This document shows positions 45,323 to 54,069 of a stretch of DNA of 64,000 nt, piece by piece (within the stretch, counting starts at the first letter, position 1; the number at the start of each line of letters is the position of its first letter). Under the pieces are notes generated by a model. It had not been told where the DNA came from. It was given only the letters and a program-made list of their open reading frames with translations, and did no database searches. The DNA comes from Acidobacteria bacterium Ga0074141 (GTDB taxonomy: Bacteria > Acidobacteriota > Blastocatellia > Pyrinomonadales > Pyrinomonadaceae): NCBI GenBank assembly GCA_001464665.1, contig LNDP01000015.1, positions 372,001 to 436,000 of the forward strand, written 5' to 3'. The position numbers were made by a program, and so were the translations under genes.

Positions 45323-47089
45323 ATGCATTCAAATCTACGTTCGTTCATCGACGCGTTGAGAAAAGAGAGCGAGATCGTAGAGGTCTCGGCCGAGGTCGAT
45401 CCGTATCTTGAGATAGCGGAGATACACCGGCGGGTGATCGAGGCGCAGGGCAAGGCTCTGATGTTCACCCGCGTTAAGGGGTCGGCATTTCCGGTTGTCA
45501 CAAATCTTTTTGGGACGATCAAACGGATCGAGCTTGCTTTTGGAAAGCGGCCGCAGGAGTTTGTCCGGCGTGCGGTCGAGATGGTCGATATTCTTGTCCC
45601 GCCAAAGATCGGAAAGCTCTGGGGCTATCGCGACATGGGGCTGACGGCCTTGAAGCTCGGTACCAAGAAGTCGCGGCGGGCACCGGTGCTTGACGTGCGG
45701 CAGGCGGAAGTGGACCTTGAGGCCTTGCCGCTCTTGCAGCTCTGGCACGAGGACGGCGGGCACTTTGTGACGCTGCCGCTCGTTTATACCGAGAGCCCAA
45801 CATCGGGGAAACCGAACCTCGGGATGTATCGCATCCAGCGATACGACAAGCGGACGACCGGCATTCATTGGCAGATCGGGAAGGGCGGCGGTTTTCATTA
45901 CTACGAAGCTGAACAGCGAAACGAACCGCTGAACACGACCATTTTCCTCGGCGGGCCGCCGGCGATGATCCTTGCGGCGATCGCTCCACTGCCGGAGGAT
46001 GTGCCGGAGCTGATGCTTGCGTCGCTGCTGGCTGATTCGAAGATCGGAATGGCCGATAACCCATTGGCGGGCCATCATCGGTTGATCGCTGAATCTGAGT
46101 TTGCGATCTGCGGCCACGTTCCGCCGCACGAACGCCGGCCGGAAGGCCCGTTTGGGGACCACTACGGCTATTATTCGCTGACGCACGATTATCCGGTCTT
46201 TCATGCCGATGCTGTCTTTCATCGCAAGGACGCGATCTACCCGGCAACCGTCGTCGGCAAGCCGCGACAGGAGGATTTTTTCATCGGCGATTATCTGCAA
46301 GAGCTGCTCTCGCCGCTTTTTCCGCTTGTGATGCCGGCCGTCCGCGACCTCTGGAGCTACGGCGAAACGGGCTTCCATTCGCTTGCCGCTGCGGTCGTCA
46401 GGGAAAGATATGGAAGGGAAGCGCTTTCCGCCGGATTTCGCATTTTGGGCGAAGGTCAGCTTGCGCTGACGAAATTCTTGCTTCTGACCGATAAGCCGCA
46501 GGACCTGCGGGATTTTCGCTCGCTATTCGAACACATTTTGGCTCGGGTGGAGTGGCATCGTGATCTGTTCATCTTCTCGCAAACCGCGTTCGATACGCTC
46601 GATTACGCAAGCGGAAAGATCAACCACGGCAGCAAGGCTATAATGATGGGAACTGGCGAAGCGAAGCGGGAACTTTCGCGTGAATTCCGTGGCGAGCTTC
46701 CGCTCGGAGTTTCGGCCGCGGCAGTCTTTTGCGGCGGCTGTCTTGTCGTAAAGGGCACGGCGTATGAGAACGATAGGGAACTTGGCGAGCGGCTGGCGAA
46801 AGCCGAGGCCTTCAAAGATTGGCAAGTCATCGTGATCCACGACGACATCAACTACGCCATCTCGCCGGAAAAGTTCCTTTGGGCGACGTGGACGCGGTTC
46901 AATCCGGCGACGGACATTTATGCACGTACAACGACCGTTAAGAACAACCACATCGGCTATGAAGCACCGATCGTCATCGATGCCCGGATGAAACCTTGGT
47001 ATCCTGATGTTGTCGAGGTGCGCGATGATATCAAGAAGCTCGTTGACGAGCGTTGGGGTGAATACTTTCCCGGAAAGCTCTCGAAATAG
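45323..47089 (+). CDS. UbiD family decarboxylase
   Basis: This is a prenylated-FMN-dependent decarboxylase of 588 aa. It shows the cofactor region MYRIQRYDKRTTGIHWQ and the catalytic loop RPEGPFGDHYGYY, with Arg and Glu in the family positions. The C-terminal TTVKNNHIGYEAPIVIDAR is also typical. Such proteins act on 4-hydroxybenzoate derivatives for ubiquinone, or on the menaquinone futalosine route (MqnL), or on other aromatic acids; the substrate is not readable here. No UbiX-type flavin prenyltransferase is visible in the window. Confidence 0.9.
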   Translation: MHSNLRSFIDALRKESEIVEVSAEVDPYLEIAEIHRRVIEAQGKALMFTRVKGSAFPVVTNLFGTIKRIELAFGKRPQEFVRRAVEMVDILVPPKIGKLWGYRDMGLTALKLGTKKSRRAPVLDVRQAEVDLEALPLLQLWHEDGGHFVTLPLVYTESPTSGKPNLGMYRIQRYDKRTTGIHWQIGKGGGFHYYEAEQRNEPLNTTIFLGGPPAMILAAIAPLPEDVPELMLASLLADSKIGMADNPLAGHHRLIAESEFAICGHVPPHERRPEGPFGDHYGYYSLTHDYPVFHADAVFHRKDAIYPATVVGKPRQEDFFIGDYLQELLSPLFPLVMPAVRDLWSYGETGFHSLAAAVVRERYGREALSAGFRILGEGQLALTKFLLLTDKPQDLRDFRSLFEHILARVEWHRDLFIFSQTAFDTLDYASGKINHGSKAIMMGTGEAKRELSREFRGELPLGVSAAAVFCGGCLVVKGTAYENDRELGERLAKAEAFKDWQVIVIHDDINYAISPEKFLWATWTRFNPATDIYARTTTVKNNHIGYEAPIVIDARMKPWYPDVVEVRDDIKKLVDERWGEYFPGKLSK

Positions 47090-47095
47090 ATCTCA

Positions 47096-47995
47096 ATGAA
47101 AAAGTGGTTAAAGCGGATCGGTCTTCTCATCGGCGTCGTTGCGATTTTGCTCGGGTTGTTTCTGTCATACTCCTATTTTATCGAGCCGCGGCAGTTCGTC
47201 GTTGTTAATGACGCTATCGCGGTGCCGAACTGGAGCAGCGAGCTCAATGGCCTTCGGGTCGTGACGATCGCGGATATTCACACGGGATCGAATTTTTCAC
47301 CGCCGGAGAGGATTCGTTTCGTCGTCGAGCAGGCGAACGCGCAGAATCCGGATGTGATCGTGCTACTCGGCGACTACGTCAGCGAGTCACGATTTGACCG
47401 CGAACGAATGCGAACGGCTCCCGACGGTACCGACCGTACGGAACTGAAAGTGCCGTTCGAAACCGTTGCCGAGAGCCTTAAGGGACTGCAGGCGAAGTAT
47501 GGAGTTTACGCCATCATCGGCAATCACGATTGGTATCACAACGAGCAGAAGATCCACCGAATGCTCGAAGAGATCTCGGGCATTAACGTACTGAACAATG
47601 AGATCCACGAGGTCGAGGTCAATGGCGCTACCCTCCGCATTTGGGGTATTGAGGACCTTTGGAAGAACCGCACCGTACCGGCGGAGCCATTCAACGCCCT
47701 CGCCGAGAAAAAGAACATCATCGCAATAACGCACAATCCGGATACACTGCTTTGGGCCCCAGAAGGTTTCTCGATACTCTTTGCCGGGCACACGCATGGC
47801 GGGCAGCTCAATTGGCCGATCTTTGGTCCGAAGGCTGTCTTTAACGATGCGCGTTTTATGGATGGGCTCGCTGTAGTGGACAACAAGCATGTCTATGTTT
47901 CAAGCGGAGTCGGGACGAGCGTGATCCCGATCCGGTTCCGCGTTCCGCCGGAGATAAACGTCGTCACGCTTACATCGAACGCAGAAGCACAATAG
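47096..47995 (+). CDS. Metallophosphoesterase with N-terminal membrane anchor (copy 1)
   Basis: This is a calcineurin-like phosphoesterase of 299 aa resembling the YaeI/YkuE group, which hydrolyses UDP-diacylglucosamine-type or lipid substrates in some bacteria. One transmembrane helix covers about residues 8-25. Metal motifs are VTIADIHTGSN, LLGDYVSES, IIGNHDWYHNE and FAGHTHGGQLNW. It begins 6 nt after the UbiD-family gene and is followed 3 nt later by a paralogue, so both are co-transcribed with it. Confidence 0.88.
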   Translation: MKKWLKRIGLLIGVVAILLGLFLSYSYFIEPRQFVVVNDAIAVPNWSSELNGLRVVTIADIHTGSNFSPPERIRFVVEQANAQNPDVIVLLGDYVSESRFDRERMRTAPDGTDRTELKVPFETVAESLKGLQAKYGVYAIIGNHDWYHNEQKIHRMLEEISGINVLNNEIHEVEVNGATLRIWGIEDLWKNRTVPAEPFNALAEKKNIIAITHNPDTLLWAPEGFSILFAGHTHGGQLNWPIFGPKAVFNDARFMDGLAVVDNKHVYVSSGVGTSVIPIRFRVPPEINVVTLTSNAEAQ

Positions 47996-47998
47996 CCA

Positions 47999-48889
47999 AT
48001 GCGGCGTTTCATTCCTTACATTCTCGTCGCCGTTTCGGCCGCCCTATTGTTTATCGGTTACGGCTATTTTATCGAGCCTCATCGGCTCGTCGTCAATGAA
48101 CAGGAACTCGCTTTACCAGGCCTTGATCCGGCATTCGACGGGCTACGGATCGTCGCGATCGCAGATATTCACGCCGGTTCGCATGGCGTTGATGTCCCGC
48201 GAATGAAGGAAGTTGTCGCGGCGGTGAATGAGCTCGATGCTGACGTGGTTGTGATCATCGGTGACTTCGTCGCGCAGCTTAACGATGGGCGTCCGGTCAA
48301 TGAAAGGCCGCTTCGAATGCCGGTCGAGAGATTGACCGACGGACTTGCGGGCATTCGAGCAAGGCAAGGCGTCTTTGCCGTGCTCGGGAATCACGATGGC
48401 TGGTACGACAACTCTGTTGTAGCCAACGCTCTTCGCGGGGCGGGAATTCGGGTGCTCGAAAACGAGGTCGCTTTCATTGAACGCGGGGGCCGCAAACTTC
48501 GGCTTTTTGGAATGCGCGATCATCTGCACATGGGGACATGGGCGACGTTTGACCAGGACATGCGGCGAGCCATCGCGTCGCACGAAAAGACTGGCGACAT
48601 CATCGTACTTCAGCACAGCCCGGATGTTTTTCCGGTGATCAATGCCTTCAAGACCTTTGGCGATGATTTCAAACTGATGATCGCTGGCCATACACATGGC
48701 GGACAGATCTGGTTTCCGGTTCTTGGCTCGCCGATCGTGCCTTCCGCCTTTGGCCAGAAATACGCTGCCGGGCATGTCCGCGAAGACGGTAAGGACCTGT
48801 TCGTCACGACCGGCATTGGCACGAGTTTGCTGCCGTTTCGCTTTCTGGTCCCGCCGGAGATCGCAGTCCTGACGTTGCGGAGTAAATAG
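47999..48889 (+). CDS. Metallophosphoesterase with N-terminal membrane anchor (copy 2)
   Basis: This 296-aa paralogue of the preceding protein has the same layout: an anchor (YILVAVSAALLFIGYGYF), the shared FIEPHRLVVN segment, IVAIADIHAGSHG, IIGDFVAQLN, VLGNHDGWYDN and IAGHTHGGQIWFP. The two are tandem duplicates that have clearly diverged, so they may differ in substrate. After it come about 120 nt holding an inverted pair of phased tracts. Confidence 0.88.
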   Translation: MRRFIPYILVAVSAALLFIGYGYFIEPHRLVVNEQELALPGLDPAFDGLRIVAIADIHAGSHGVDVPRMKEVVAAVNELDADVVVIIGDFVAQLNDGRPVNERPLRMPVERLTDGLAGIRARQGVFAVLGNHDGWYDNSVVANALRGAGIRVLENEVAFIERGGRKLRLFGMRDHLHMGTWATFDQDMRRAIASHEKTGDIIVLQHSPDVFPVINAFKTFGDDFKLMIAGHTHGGQIWFPVLGSPIVPSAFGQKYAAGHVREDGKDLFVTTGIGTSLLPFRFLVPPEIAVLTLRSK

Positions 48890-49003
48890 CCACAGAGGGC
48901 AGAGAGTGTTTTGAGGGAGGGCTTGTAGCCAAAACTCTTCGCTGACCTTTAACGCTTGTTGGCACTACGACAAATATCTCAGGAAACTCCGTGACCTCTG
49001 TGG
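48890..49003. repeat. Inverted pair of short 9-nt phased tracts
   Basis: CCACAGAGG (48890-48898) is matched by CCTCTGTGG (48995-49003). Within each arm GAG recurs at 9-nt steps: 48895, 48904 and 48913 on plus, and three units in the minus-strand reading of 48976-49002. It lies between two converging genes. Confidence 0.6.
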
Positions 49004-49010
49004 CAAATAA

Positions 49011-50285
49011 TTACTTTAGAACCGACTTTATGCGGTTTAGATCGCCGTCATTCTTTGCAGGTTCCAATCCCAGGATCTTGCAGATAAGTTCGTAGACATC
49101 GACCGCCTTGAAGGGCTTGGCAACATATCGGCTCTTGAACTTCGGGCCGTGGCCGACAAACATCGCCCGCATCTCTACAATACCGTTGTCGTAGCCGTGA
49201 GCTCCGCGAGTGGCGTCGAGTCTGCCGTCTTTCTCGGCCCACTGCATCCGCTCGCGGGTTGTGATCACTGTGCCCGCTTCGGGAACAACGACTAGCGGAG
49301 CTATTCGCTTGTTTCGGCCGAATTTGAACCGCTTCGGGAATTCACCGCTTCGATAGATATTTGCGTTTCGCGGGAGTTTTGATTTTATCGCTTTGTAGAT
49401 CGCCTCTTTTTTACCGGGTTTCGGAAATATCTGCGTAAACTCGCCGACCCAGATGACCCGCTCGGCGTCGTTAGTGTCAAACATCTCGTCGAGCACAACC
49501 GCATCGCGCATCTTGTAAGGTGCCATTCCGTGGTCGGACGTGAAAATAAGATTGACCCGATCGAGTATTCCGCGAGCCGCGAGGCCATCGGTCAGACGCT
49601 TAATATTCGCATCGACGCGCAATATAGCTTCCCGATTCTGTGTCGATTCGGGCCCAAAATTATGGCCCGCGTCGTCAACGTCAGAGAAATACATCGTGAT
49701 CATCGTCGGGCGTTCCGCCGCGGGTAGGTCTAGCCAGCCGAGCACCGTATCGACCCGTTCGTTATTCGGGACCTTGCCGTCGTAGTCCTTCCAGTATTTC
49801 GGCTGCATTCCGCCAATGGCCGTCTCGGTCCCCGGCCAGAAAAATGCGGCAGCGATTCGGCCCTGCTTTTGTGCGGTGTTCCAGATGGGCTCGCCGCCCC
49901 ACCATTGCGGGTCCTGTACGGCCTTCCGGTTCGCGAGCCCGAATGACTCACGGCGCTCCGTGTCGTACATATTGTTTTCGATCAGCCCGTGGTTGTCCGG
50001 GTAAAGCCCGGTCACGATCGAATAATGGGCCGGAAATGTCTTTGTTGGATATACCGGCTTCATCCATCGTGCCCGTACCCCATTGTTCGCCAATTCGTTT
50101 ATCGTCGGCGGTTTATGTAGCTCGAAATAATCCGAGCGAAAACCGTCGATAGAGACGAGAATGACCGTTTCCTTGAGGTCAGCTATCCGCGGCTGTGCGA
50201 GCACTCCGGCGACCAAAAACAGCACGACCGCGAAGACCGAAAGGCCTCGAAGCCGGTCAAATGGCAAGCAGAAGACTTTTTTCAT
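49011..50285 (-). CDS. Ectonucleotide pyrophosphatase/phosphodiesterase-like protein
   Basis: This is an exported member of the alkaline-phosphatase superfamily, 424 aa. It has a signal peptide (LSVFAVVLFLVAGVLA). The catalytic metal site includes VSIDGFRSDY, the nucleophile Thr in YPTKTFPAHYSIVTG, YFSDVDDAGHNFGP and FTSDHGMAPY, matching ENPP-type phosphodiesterases that act on nucleotides or phospholipids. The 424-aa size is normal. The upstream exported gene has its own terminator, so this gene is probably transcribed separately. Confidence 0.88.
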   Translation of the reverse strand: MKKVFCLPFDRLRGLSVFAVVLFLVAGVLAQPRIADLKETVILVSIDGFRSDYFELHKPPTINELANNGVRARWMKPVYPTKTFPAHYSIVTGLYPDNHGLIENNMYDTERRESFGLANRKAVQDPQWWGGEPIWNTAQKQGRIAAAFFWPGTETAIGGMQPKYWKDYDGKVPNNERVDTVLGWLDLPAAERPTMITMYFSDVDDAGHNFGPESTQNREAILRVDANIKRLTDGLAARGILDRVNLIFTSDHGMAPYKMRDAVVLDEMFDTNDAERVIWVGEFTQIFPKPGKKEAIYKAIKSKLPRNANIYRSGEFPKRFKFGRNKRIAPLVVVPEAGTVITTRERMQWAEKDGRLDATRGAHGYDNGIVEMRAMFVGHGPKFKSRYVAKPFKAVDVYELICKILGLEPAKNDGDLNRIKSVLK

Positions 50286-50360
50286 AATTTCGAGTGTGCG
50301 GGCATGTTATGAACAAGATGTTAAGCGATACGGACTGATAAATCACCTCGAACGCGAACG

Positions 50361-50395
50361 AAAAAAGCCCCTGCGACGTTTAGCGCCGCCGAGGC
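50361..50395 (-). terminator. Rho-independent terminator
   Basis: A 12-position stem with one mismatch (50367-50378 with 50384-50395) and a 5-nt loop is followed by six T on the minus strand, 22 nt after the exported Ala/Ser-rich gene. Confidence 0.7.
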
Positions 50396-50417
50396 CGTTT
50401 TCCGAAAAATAATGCAA

Positions 50418-51227
50418 TTAGTTGTTACCGCCGGATGCCGCACCTTGCAGCGAAACGGTAAAGTTTGTGCCGGAATCCAGTTTCAGATTGCCTTTATCCT
50501 TCGACAGAGCGGTTGATTTACTTGCCGACGCGTTGGCTGACTGCGTAATACTCAAACCCTTGATGTTGGTCCCAAGCGAACCCGTGGCAGCTCCGGTAGT
50601 CTGCGTCGCTGTTCCGAGAACCGCACCGCCGGCACCGAGGGTCGTATCGACAGTGCTGCCGACCGTGCTCGTTGCTGCGGTTCCCAAGCTACCGACGGTA
50701 TTGCCGACTCCGCCCAGCAATCCACCGCCGCCCGAGGCGCGGCCCGAAGCTTGCGTCCGACTGCCGGCCGAGATATCCGAGCCGAATGTCTCACCGGCGG
50801 AAACGGCACTCGCAACGCTGTTAACGGCAAGAATATTTACCGCCACCGGGATCGACTGCCCGTTCTGCATCAGAGTGTCGAATGCAACTCCGATGGTAGA
50901 GCCGGCTGAACCCTTAGTATCACGCTTGACCTCCGTCACACGGCCAACGAGTTTCGAGCCTTTATCGATCACGACACGGCCGTTGCTCTTCACCTTATCG
51001 GTCACTTTAAGCACGACCTGGTCACCGACCTTGGCTATTTCTGCCTTGAGTGAGCCCTGTAGCTTGCCGGTGATGGTCGTCGCGGAGCTTAGATCAAGGC
51101 TCTTCTGAGCGGCTTTGACGGAACTGTTGCTCGTGGCGGTTGCGGCTGAATTTACGGAAGCATTCTGTGCGAATGAGGAGATTGCCAGAAGCCCGGCTAC
51201 TGCAAATCCTAAGGTGATATTCTTCAT
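50418..51227 (-). CDS. Exported Ala/Ser/Gly-rich hypothetical protein
   Basis: This 269-aa protein has a signal peptide (LGFAVAGLLAISSFAQ). The N-terminal half holds one beta domain with VGDQVVLKVTDKV and IDKGSKLVGRVTEV, like small secreted beta-barrel domains. The C-terminal part, residues about 145-240, is Gly/Ser/Thr-rich with poor complexity (GGAVLGTATQTTGAATGSLG). The ATG at 51227 is chosen for the strong GGAGGA site and the signal sequence. The function is unknown, possibly a surface or structural protein. Confidence 0.7.
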   Translation of the reverse strand: MKNITLGFAVAGLLAISSFAQNASVNSAATATSNSSVKAAQKSLDLSSATTITGKLQGSLKAEIAKVGDQVVLKVTDKVKSNGRVVIDKGSKLVGRVTEVKRDTKGSAGSTIGVAFDTLMQNGQSIPVAVNILAVNSVASAVSAGETFGSDISAGSRTQASGRASGGGGLLGGVGNTVGSLGTAATSTVGSTVDTTLGAGGAVLGTATQTTGAATGSLGTNIKGLSITQSANASASKSTALSKDKGNLKLDSGTNFTVSLQGAASGGNN

Positions 51228-51349
51228 AAAAGATCCTCCGAAAAATATTAGAATTGACTGAACTGCGGGCAAGTGTAAAAAGGGGATGTCTTGTTGATGC
51301 AGTCGATTTTTGTTGGGTTGCCAGTGCCTTTTATGCCAGAAGCTCGTAG

Positions 51350-51384
51350 TCAGAAATCAGAAGTCAGAATTCGCAATTCAGAAA
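51350..51384 (+). repeat. Heptamer array, TCAGAAN consensus
   Basis: Five units at exact 7-nt spacing read TCAGAAA, TCAGAAG, TCAGAAT, TCGCAAT, TCAGAAA. It lies 53 nt before a lipoprotein gene. Confidence 0.8.
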
Positions 51385-51437
51385 CGATGTTCTTTTGTCG
51401 GTGCGAAATCGCTTACTATAAGGGAAAGGAGTTTGTG

Positions 51438-51926
51438 ATGAAGAAATTGATTTTTGTCCTGATGCTGGCTCTTGTTGCGGGGTGCGATGTGCAAAGCGGC
51501 ATTTCGAAAAAGAGTGTCGAAAAGTATATGCCGACGCCGACGCCGACCATGGAACCGACGCCAACCGAGGAGCCGATCAACCCGGCCGATGTGGTGAATG
51601 TTGATACAGCCCAACAGGGGCCGCTGCTGAGCGTCAACGGCCCGAACGTGACAAAGACCATCAACTGCGACCGCTATAACCGCGTGATGGTCAACAGCGA
51701 CGGTAATAAGGTGACGATAAAGGGAGCTTGCAATCAGGTGATGGTCAATGGCGATGAGAACGAGATCACGGCCGAGGCGACGATGGAGTTTGTCTTTAAC
51801 GGCACCGGAAACAATGCGACTTACTCAAAGTTTGCGAACGGTAAACGGCCTCGCGTCACCGATAATTTAGGCGGCAACCTTGCAGAAAAGGCCGACGCCG
51901 TGGCTGACAAAAAAGACGCGAAGTAG
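51438..51926 (+). CDS. Lipoprotein with DUF3060-like beta domain
   Basis: This is a probable outer- or inner-membrane lipoprotein of 162 aa. The signal peptide MKKLIFVLMLALVAGC ends in a lipobox (LVAGC). After a Pro/Thr-rich linker comes a parallel-beta segment (VMVNSDGNKVTIKGACNQVM, then VNGDENEITAEA) resembling DUF3060. The ATG at 51438 has AAGGAG upstream, which decides the start over longer frames that run through the repeat array. Confidence 0.78.
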   Translation: MKKLIFVLMLALVAGCDVQSGISKKSVEKYMPTPTPTMEPTPTEEPINPADVVNVDTAQQGPLLSVNGPNVTKTINCDRYNRVMVNSDGNKVTIKGACNQVMVNGDENEITAEATMEFVFNGTGNNATYSKFANGKRPRVTDNLGGNLAEKADAVADKKDAK

Positions 51927-51932
51927 GAATGG

Positions 51933-53189
51933 CTACTGTGCCGCCGGCACCGCGGCAAACCCGCCATCAAAAAACGCACGAGCCTTCGATATTGCCGGGG
52001 CTATGCCATTGAGGTGATTTAGTCCGGCATCTTTGATGATCATCCGCCGGAGCCGCTCGGCCGGAACGCCACGCCGCCGCATTGTACTATACGCAACCTC
52101 GGTATTTACTTGGCTGACCACGGTATCGCCGTCAATTGCGATGAGCATAATCGGAACCCGCGGCGACCAATTATAGACGTCGTTTTCGTTCAGCATTCGG
52201 ACAAATGCATTACGCCTATCGTTTCGCTGCATCGCTCGCATAAATCCGGGTTGAAGTACGCTGGAAAGCCGGTTCTTTGATCGCATTAAGGCGGTCGTGA
52301 CCCCGATATTGCGGATAACGCCGTCGTCGGTCGGGCTGAGGTTGTAGTTGACGGCGAGAGCGTTTGCCAAGGTCGGCTTGTAGAAGTCACGCCAGCGAAG
52401 CTTCTTCTCTTTCACAAGATAATTCACGGCGTACGAGGTCAGATAAACCCGTAGAATAAAATCGACCTGCTCACCCGTATCCTCAAGCATGAATTTGCGC
52501 GTCGTACCTGAAAGGTCATACGGCCCCGCAGCGGGTGCAGACTTGGTCACCGCGTATTCCGGGCCCGTAAAGGCCTGCAGTGCCTGCGTAAGGGCCATCG
52601 CAACGCCGCCGCCTTCCGAATATCCGGTGACGAAGAGCGGCATCCCGATTCTGTAATTCTTTTGCCGGGCCAGTTCCCGTGCGGCGGGAATAATATCGAC
52701 ACCAGATCGGGCGTTAACCTTGCTGAGCGGGTAGGGATGAGCGGCCTTGTGGTCGCCGAGGCCGATGTAATCGGGCATCACCACCGCATAACCGCCCGTC
52801 GCAAAACCGGTGATAGCCTCGATGGTCTCCGGAGCTTCGCCCTCGCCCTTGAATCGCGAAGGAGAACGGTCACGGTCAACCGTCGTTCCATGGCAGTAAA
52901 CGACGAGGCCCTTCGAGGCTCCGCCGACCGGCAATGCCACGAGGCCCGTAAGTTCGGCGGGCTTTCCGTTGGCATCGAGCGAGCGGTAGGTGATCTTGTA
53001 AAGCTCGACCGCCGTCGTGGTTTCCGGCACCGCATACTTGCCGTAAACCTTCGCCATCCGCTCATTGAGAGCGGCGGCCGGCATGGTGCCGTTGCTCGAC
53101 GACGAGACCAACTGTTGGCCAAAAGCTGAAACGGCCAGTGTTGCTGCTATGAATGAACCAATGAAAGACCGGCGAAAACTACCTTCCAT
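51933..53189 (-). CDS. Exported alpha/beta hydrolase, secretory-lipase-like
   Basis: This is a secreted serine hydrolase of 418 aa. The signal peptide is FIGSFIAATLAVSAFG. It shows LVVYCHGTTVDRDRSPS, the strand AVVMPDYIGLGDH and the nucleophile motif VTGYSEGGGVAMAL (GxSxGG), then VPIMLIAIDGDTVVS for the acid and a C-terminal GLNHLNGIAP for the His. This resembles the fungal/bacterial LIP-type secretory lipases. The ATG at 53189 has a strong GGGGAGG site; the longer frame lacks a signal peptide. Confidence 0.82.
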   Translation of the reverse strand: MEGSFRRSFIGSFIAATLAVSAFGQQLVSSSSNGTMPAAALNERMAKVYGKYAVPETTTAVELYKITYRSLDANGKPAELTGLVALPVGGASKGLVVYCHGTTVDRDRSPSRFKGEGEAPETIEAITGFATGGYAVVMPDYIGLGDHKAAHPYPLSKVNARSGVDIIPAARELARQKNYRIGMPLFVTGYSEGGGVAMALTQALQAFTGPEYAVTKSAPAAGPYDLSGTTRKFMLEDTGEQVDFILRVYLTSYAVNYLVKEKKLRWRDFYKPTLANALAVNYNLSPTDDGVIRNIGVTTALMRSKNRLSSVLQPGFMRAMQRNDRRNAFVRMLNENDVYNWSPRVPIMLIAIDGDTVVSQVNTEVAYSTMRRRGVPAERLRRMIIKDAGLNHLNGIAPAISKARAFFDGGFAAVPAAQ

Positions 53190-53327
53190 GTGTTCCTCCC
53201 CTTGAATAAATGGAATTTTCGGCCCCTCGGCGGGCGTGTGAATACGGAAACACTTCGAAAAAAATCGAGCCCTCGTCACGTACAGGGTCAGGTTAAATTC
53301 TTGTTGTGAGATCGTACAATTCGGCGC

Positions 53328-53519
53328 TTAGGTTATCTCGATCTCATCAGGCGTGAGCGTTACGATTTCTCCATCGCGGGAGATCACAACTGAATTGCCA
53401 GCTTTCTTGTGTTTGATCAAAGCCTCTCTCACTGCTCTTTCGTAGGCTCGATTTATCTCTTGGCTATGGATCACGAAAAGGTTGGTCTGATCCTTTGTTA
53501 TCTTCTTATTCGTTTCCAT
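53328..53519 (-). CDS. Small partner (putative antitoxin) of zeta-like kinase
   Basis: This 63-aa protein is encoded with a 22-nt overlap after the kinase gene. It has a basic helix (QEINRAYERAVREALIKHKK) and a short beta tail (NSVVISRDGEIVTLTPDEIE). No known DNA-binding motif is visible. Small proteins of this form accompany COG4185 zeta-like kinases in many genomes, so an antitoxin or regulatory role is inferred, not shown. Confidence 0.7.
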   Translation of the reverse strand: METNKKITKDQTNLFVIHSQEINRAYERAVREALIKHKKAGNSVVISRDGEIVTLTPDEIEIT

Positions 53520-54061
53520 AGCTCATGGTCAAAAACGACCTGACCCTCCAATTCGTCGTATCGTGCTATCTCTTTAGGGATTATAGGCGAAGCCTGAAAA
53601 ATACGCCACGAATTCATCATCGGAAAATATAGTTCGAAGAGGTTTATGAGACCACGTTCGTACCTTCGCCGGATCGTTGTTTCTGGTATCGAATGCCCGC
53701 CGGCAGCAACCCTTGCCGCGACTCTTCTAATCGCGATCTCGACGTCTTCCAGCCAAAGATACACCAGAGAACTCTGGTATCCGGACGATTGAAGTTCTCG
53801 GACCCAAGGAGCATAGGATCTGGTTGCCAAAGTTGTCTCAAATGCAAAATCCCTGCCTTCGGAAGCTAATTCCTTGAGTCTTCGCAGTGTGACCCTTCCG
53901 GCCTCGAAGGCGACGTTTTCGGGGGCAAAAGCCGAAAGGCCGTCGGCGATAACGTCAGAGTTCACAAATTCCGTGATCTTGAATGTATCGCGAAGCAACG
54001 CCGGGGCGAGAGTCGATTTCCCGGCTCCATTTGGCCCAGCGATGATGACGACGTTTGGCAT
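53498..54061 (-). CDS. Zeta-toxin-like P-loop kinase (COG4185 type)
   Basis: This 187-aa P-loop protein resembles zeta toxins, which phosphorylate UDP-sugars or other small molecules. It has Walker A AGPNGAGKSTLAP, the catalytic-Asp region FVNSDVIADGL, FAFETTLATRSYAPW and the Arg-rich VAARVAAGGHSIPE with RRRYERGLINL. All are zeta-family marks. It is followed by an overlapping small gene, the reverse of the usual antitoxin-first order. It sits alone among housekeeping genes. Confidence 0.85.
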   Translation of the reverse strand: MPNVVIIAGPNGAGKSTLAPALLRDTFKITEFVNSDVIADGLSAFAPENVAFEAGRVTLRRLKELASEGRDFAFETTLATRSYAPWVRELQSSGYQSSLVYLWLEDVEIAIRRVAARVAAGGHSIPETTIRRRYERGLINLFELYFPMMNSWRIFQASPIIPKEIARYDELEGQVVFDHELWKRIRR

Positions 54062-54069
54062 ACACGACT

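Noticed and set aside
50286-50417. A small gene between the phosphodiesterase and the exported Ala-rich gene
   Set aside because: The stretch holds a terminator hairpin and no frame with a ribosome site.
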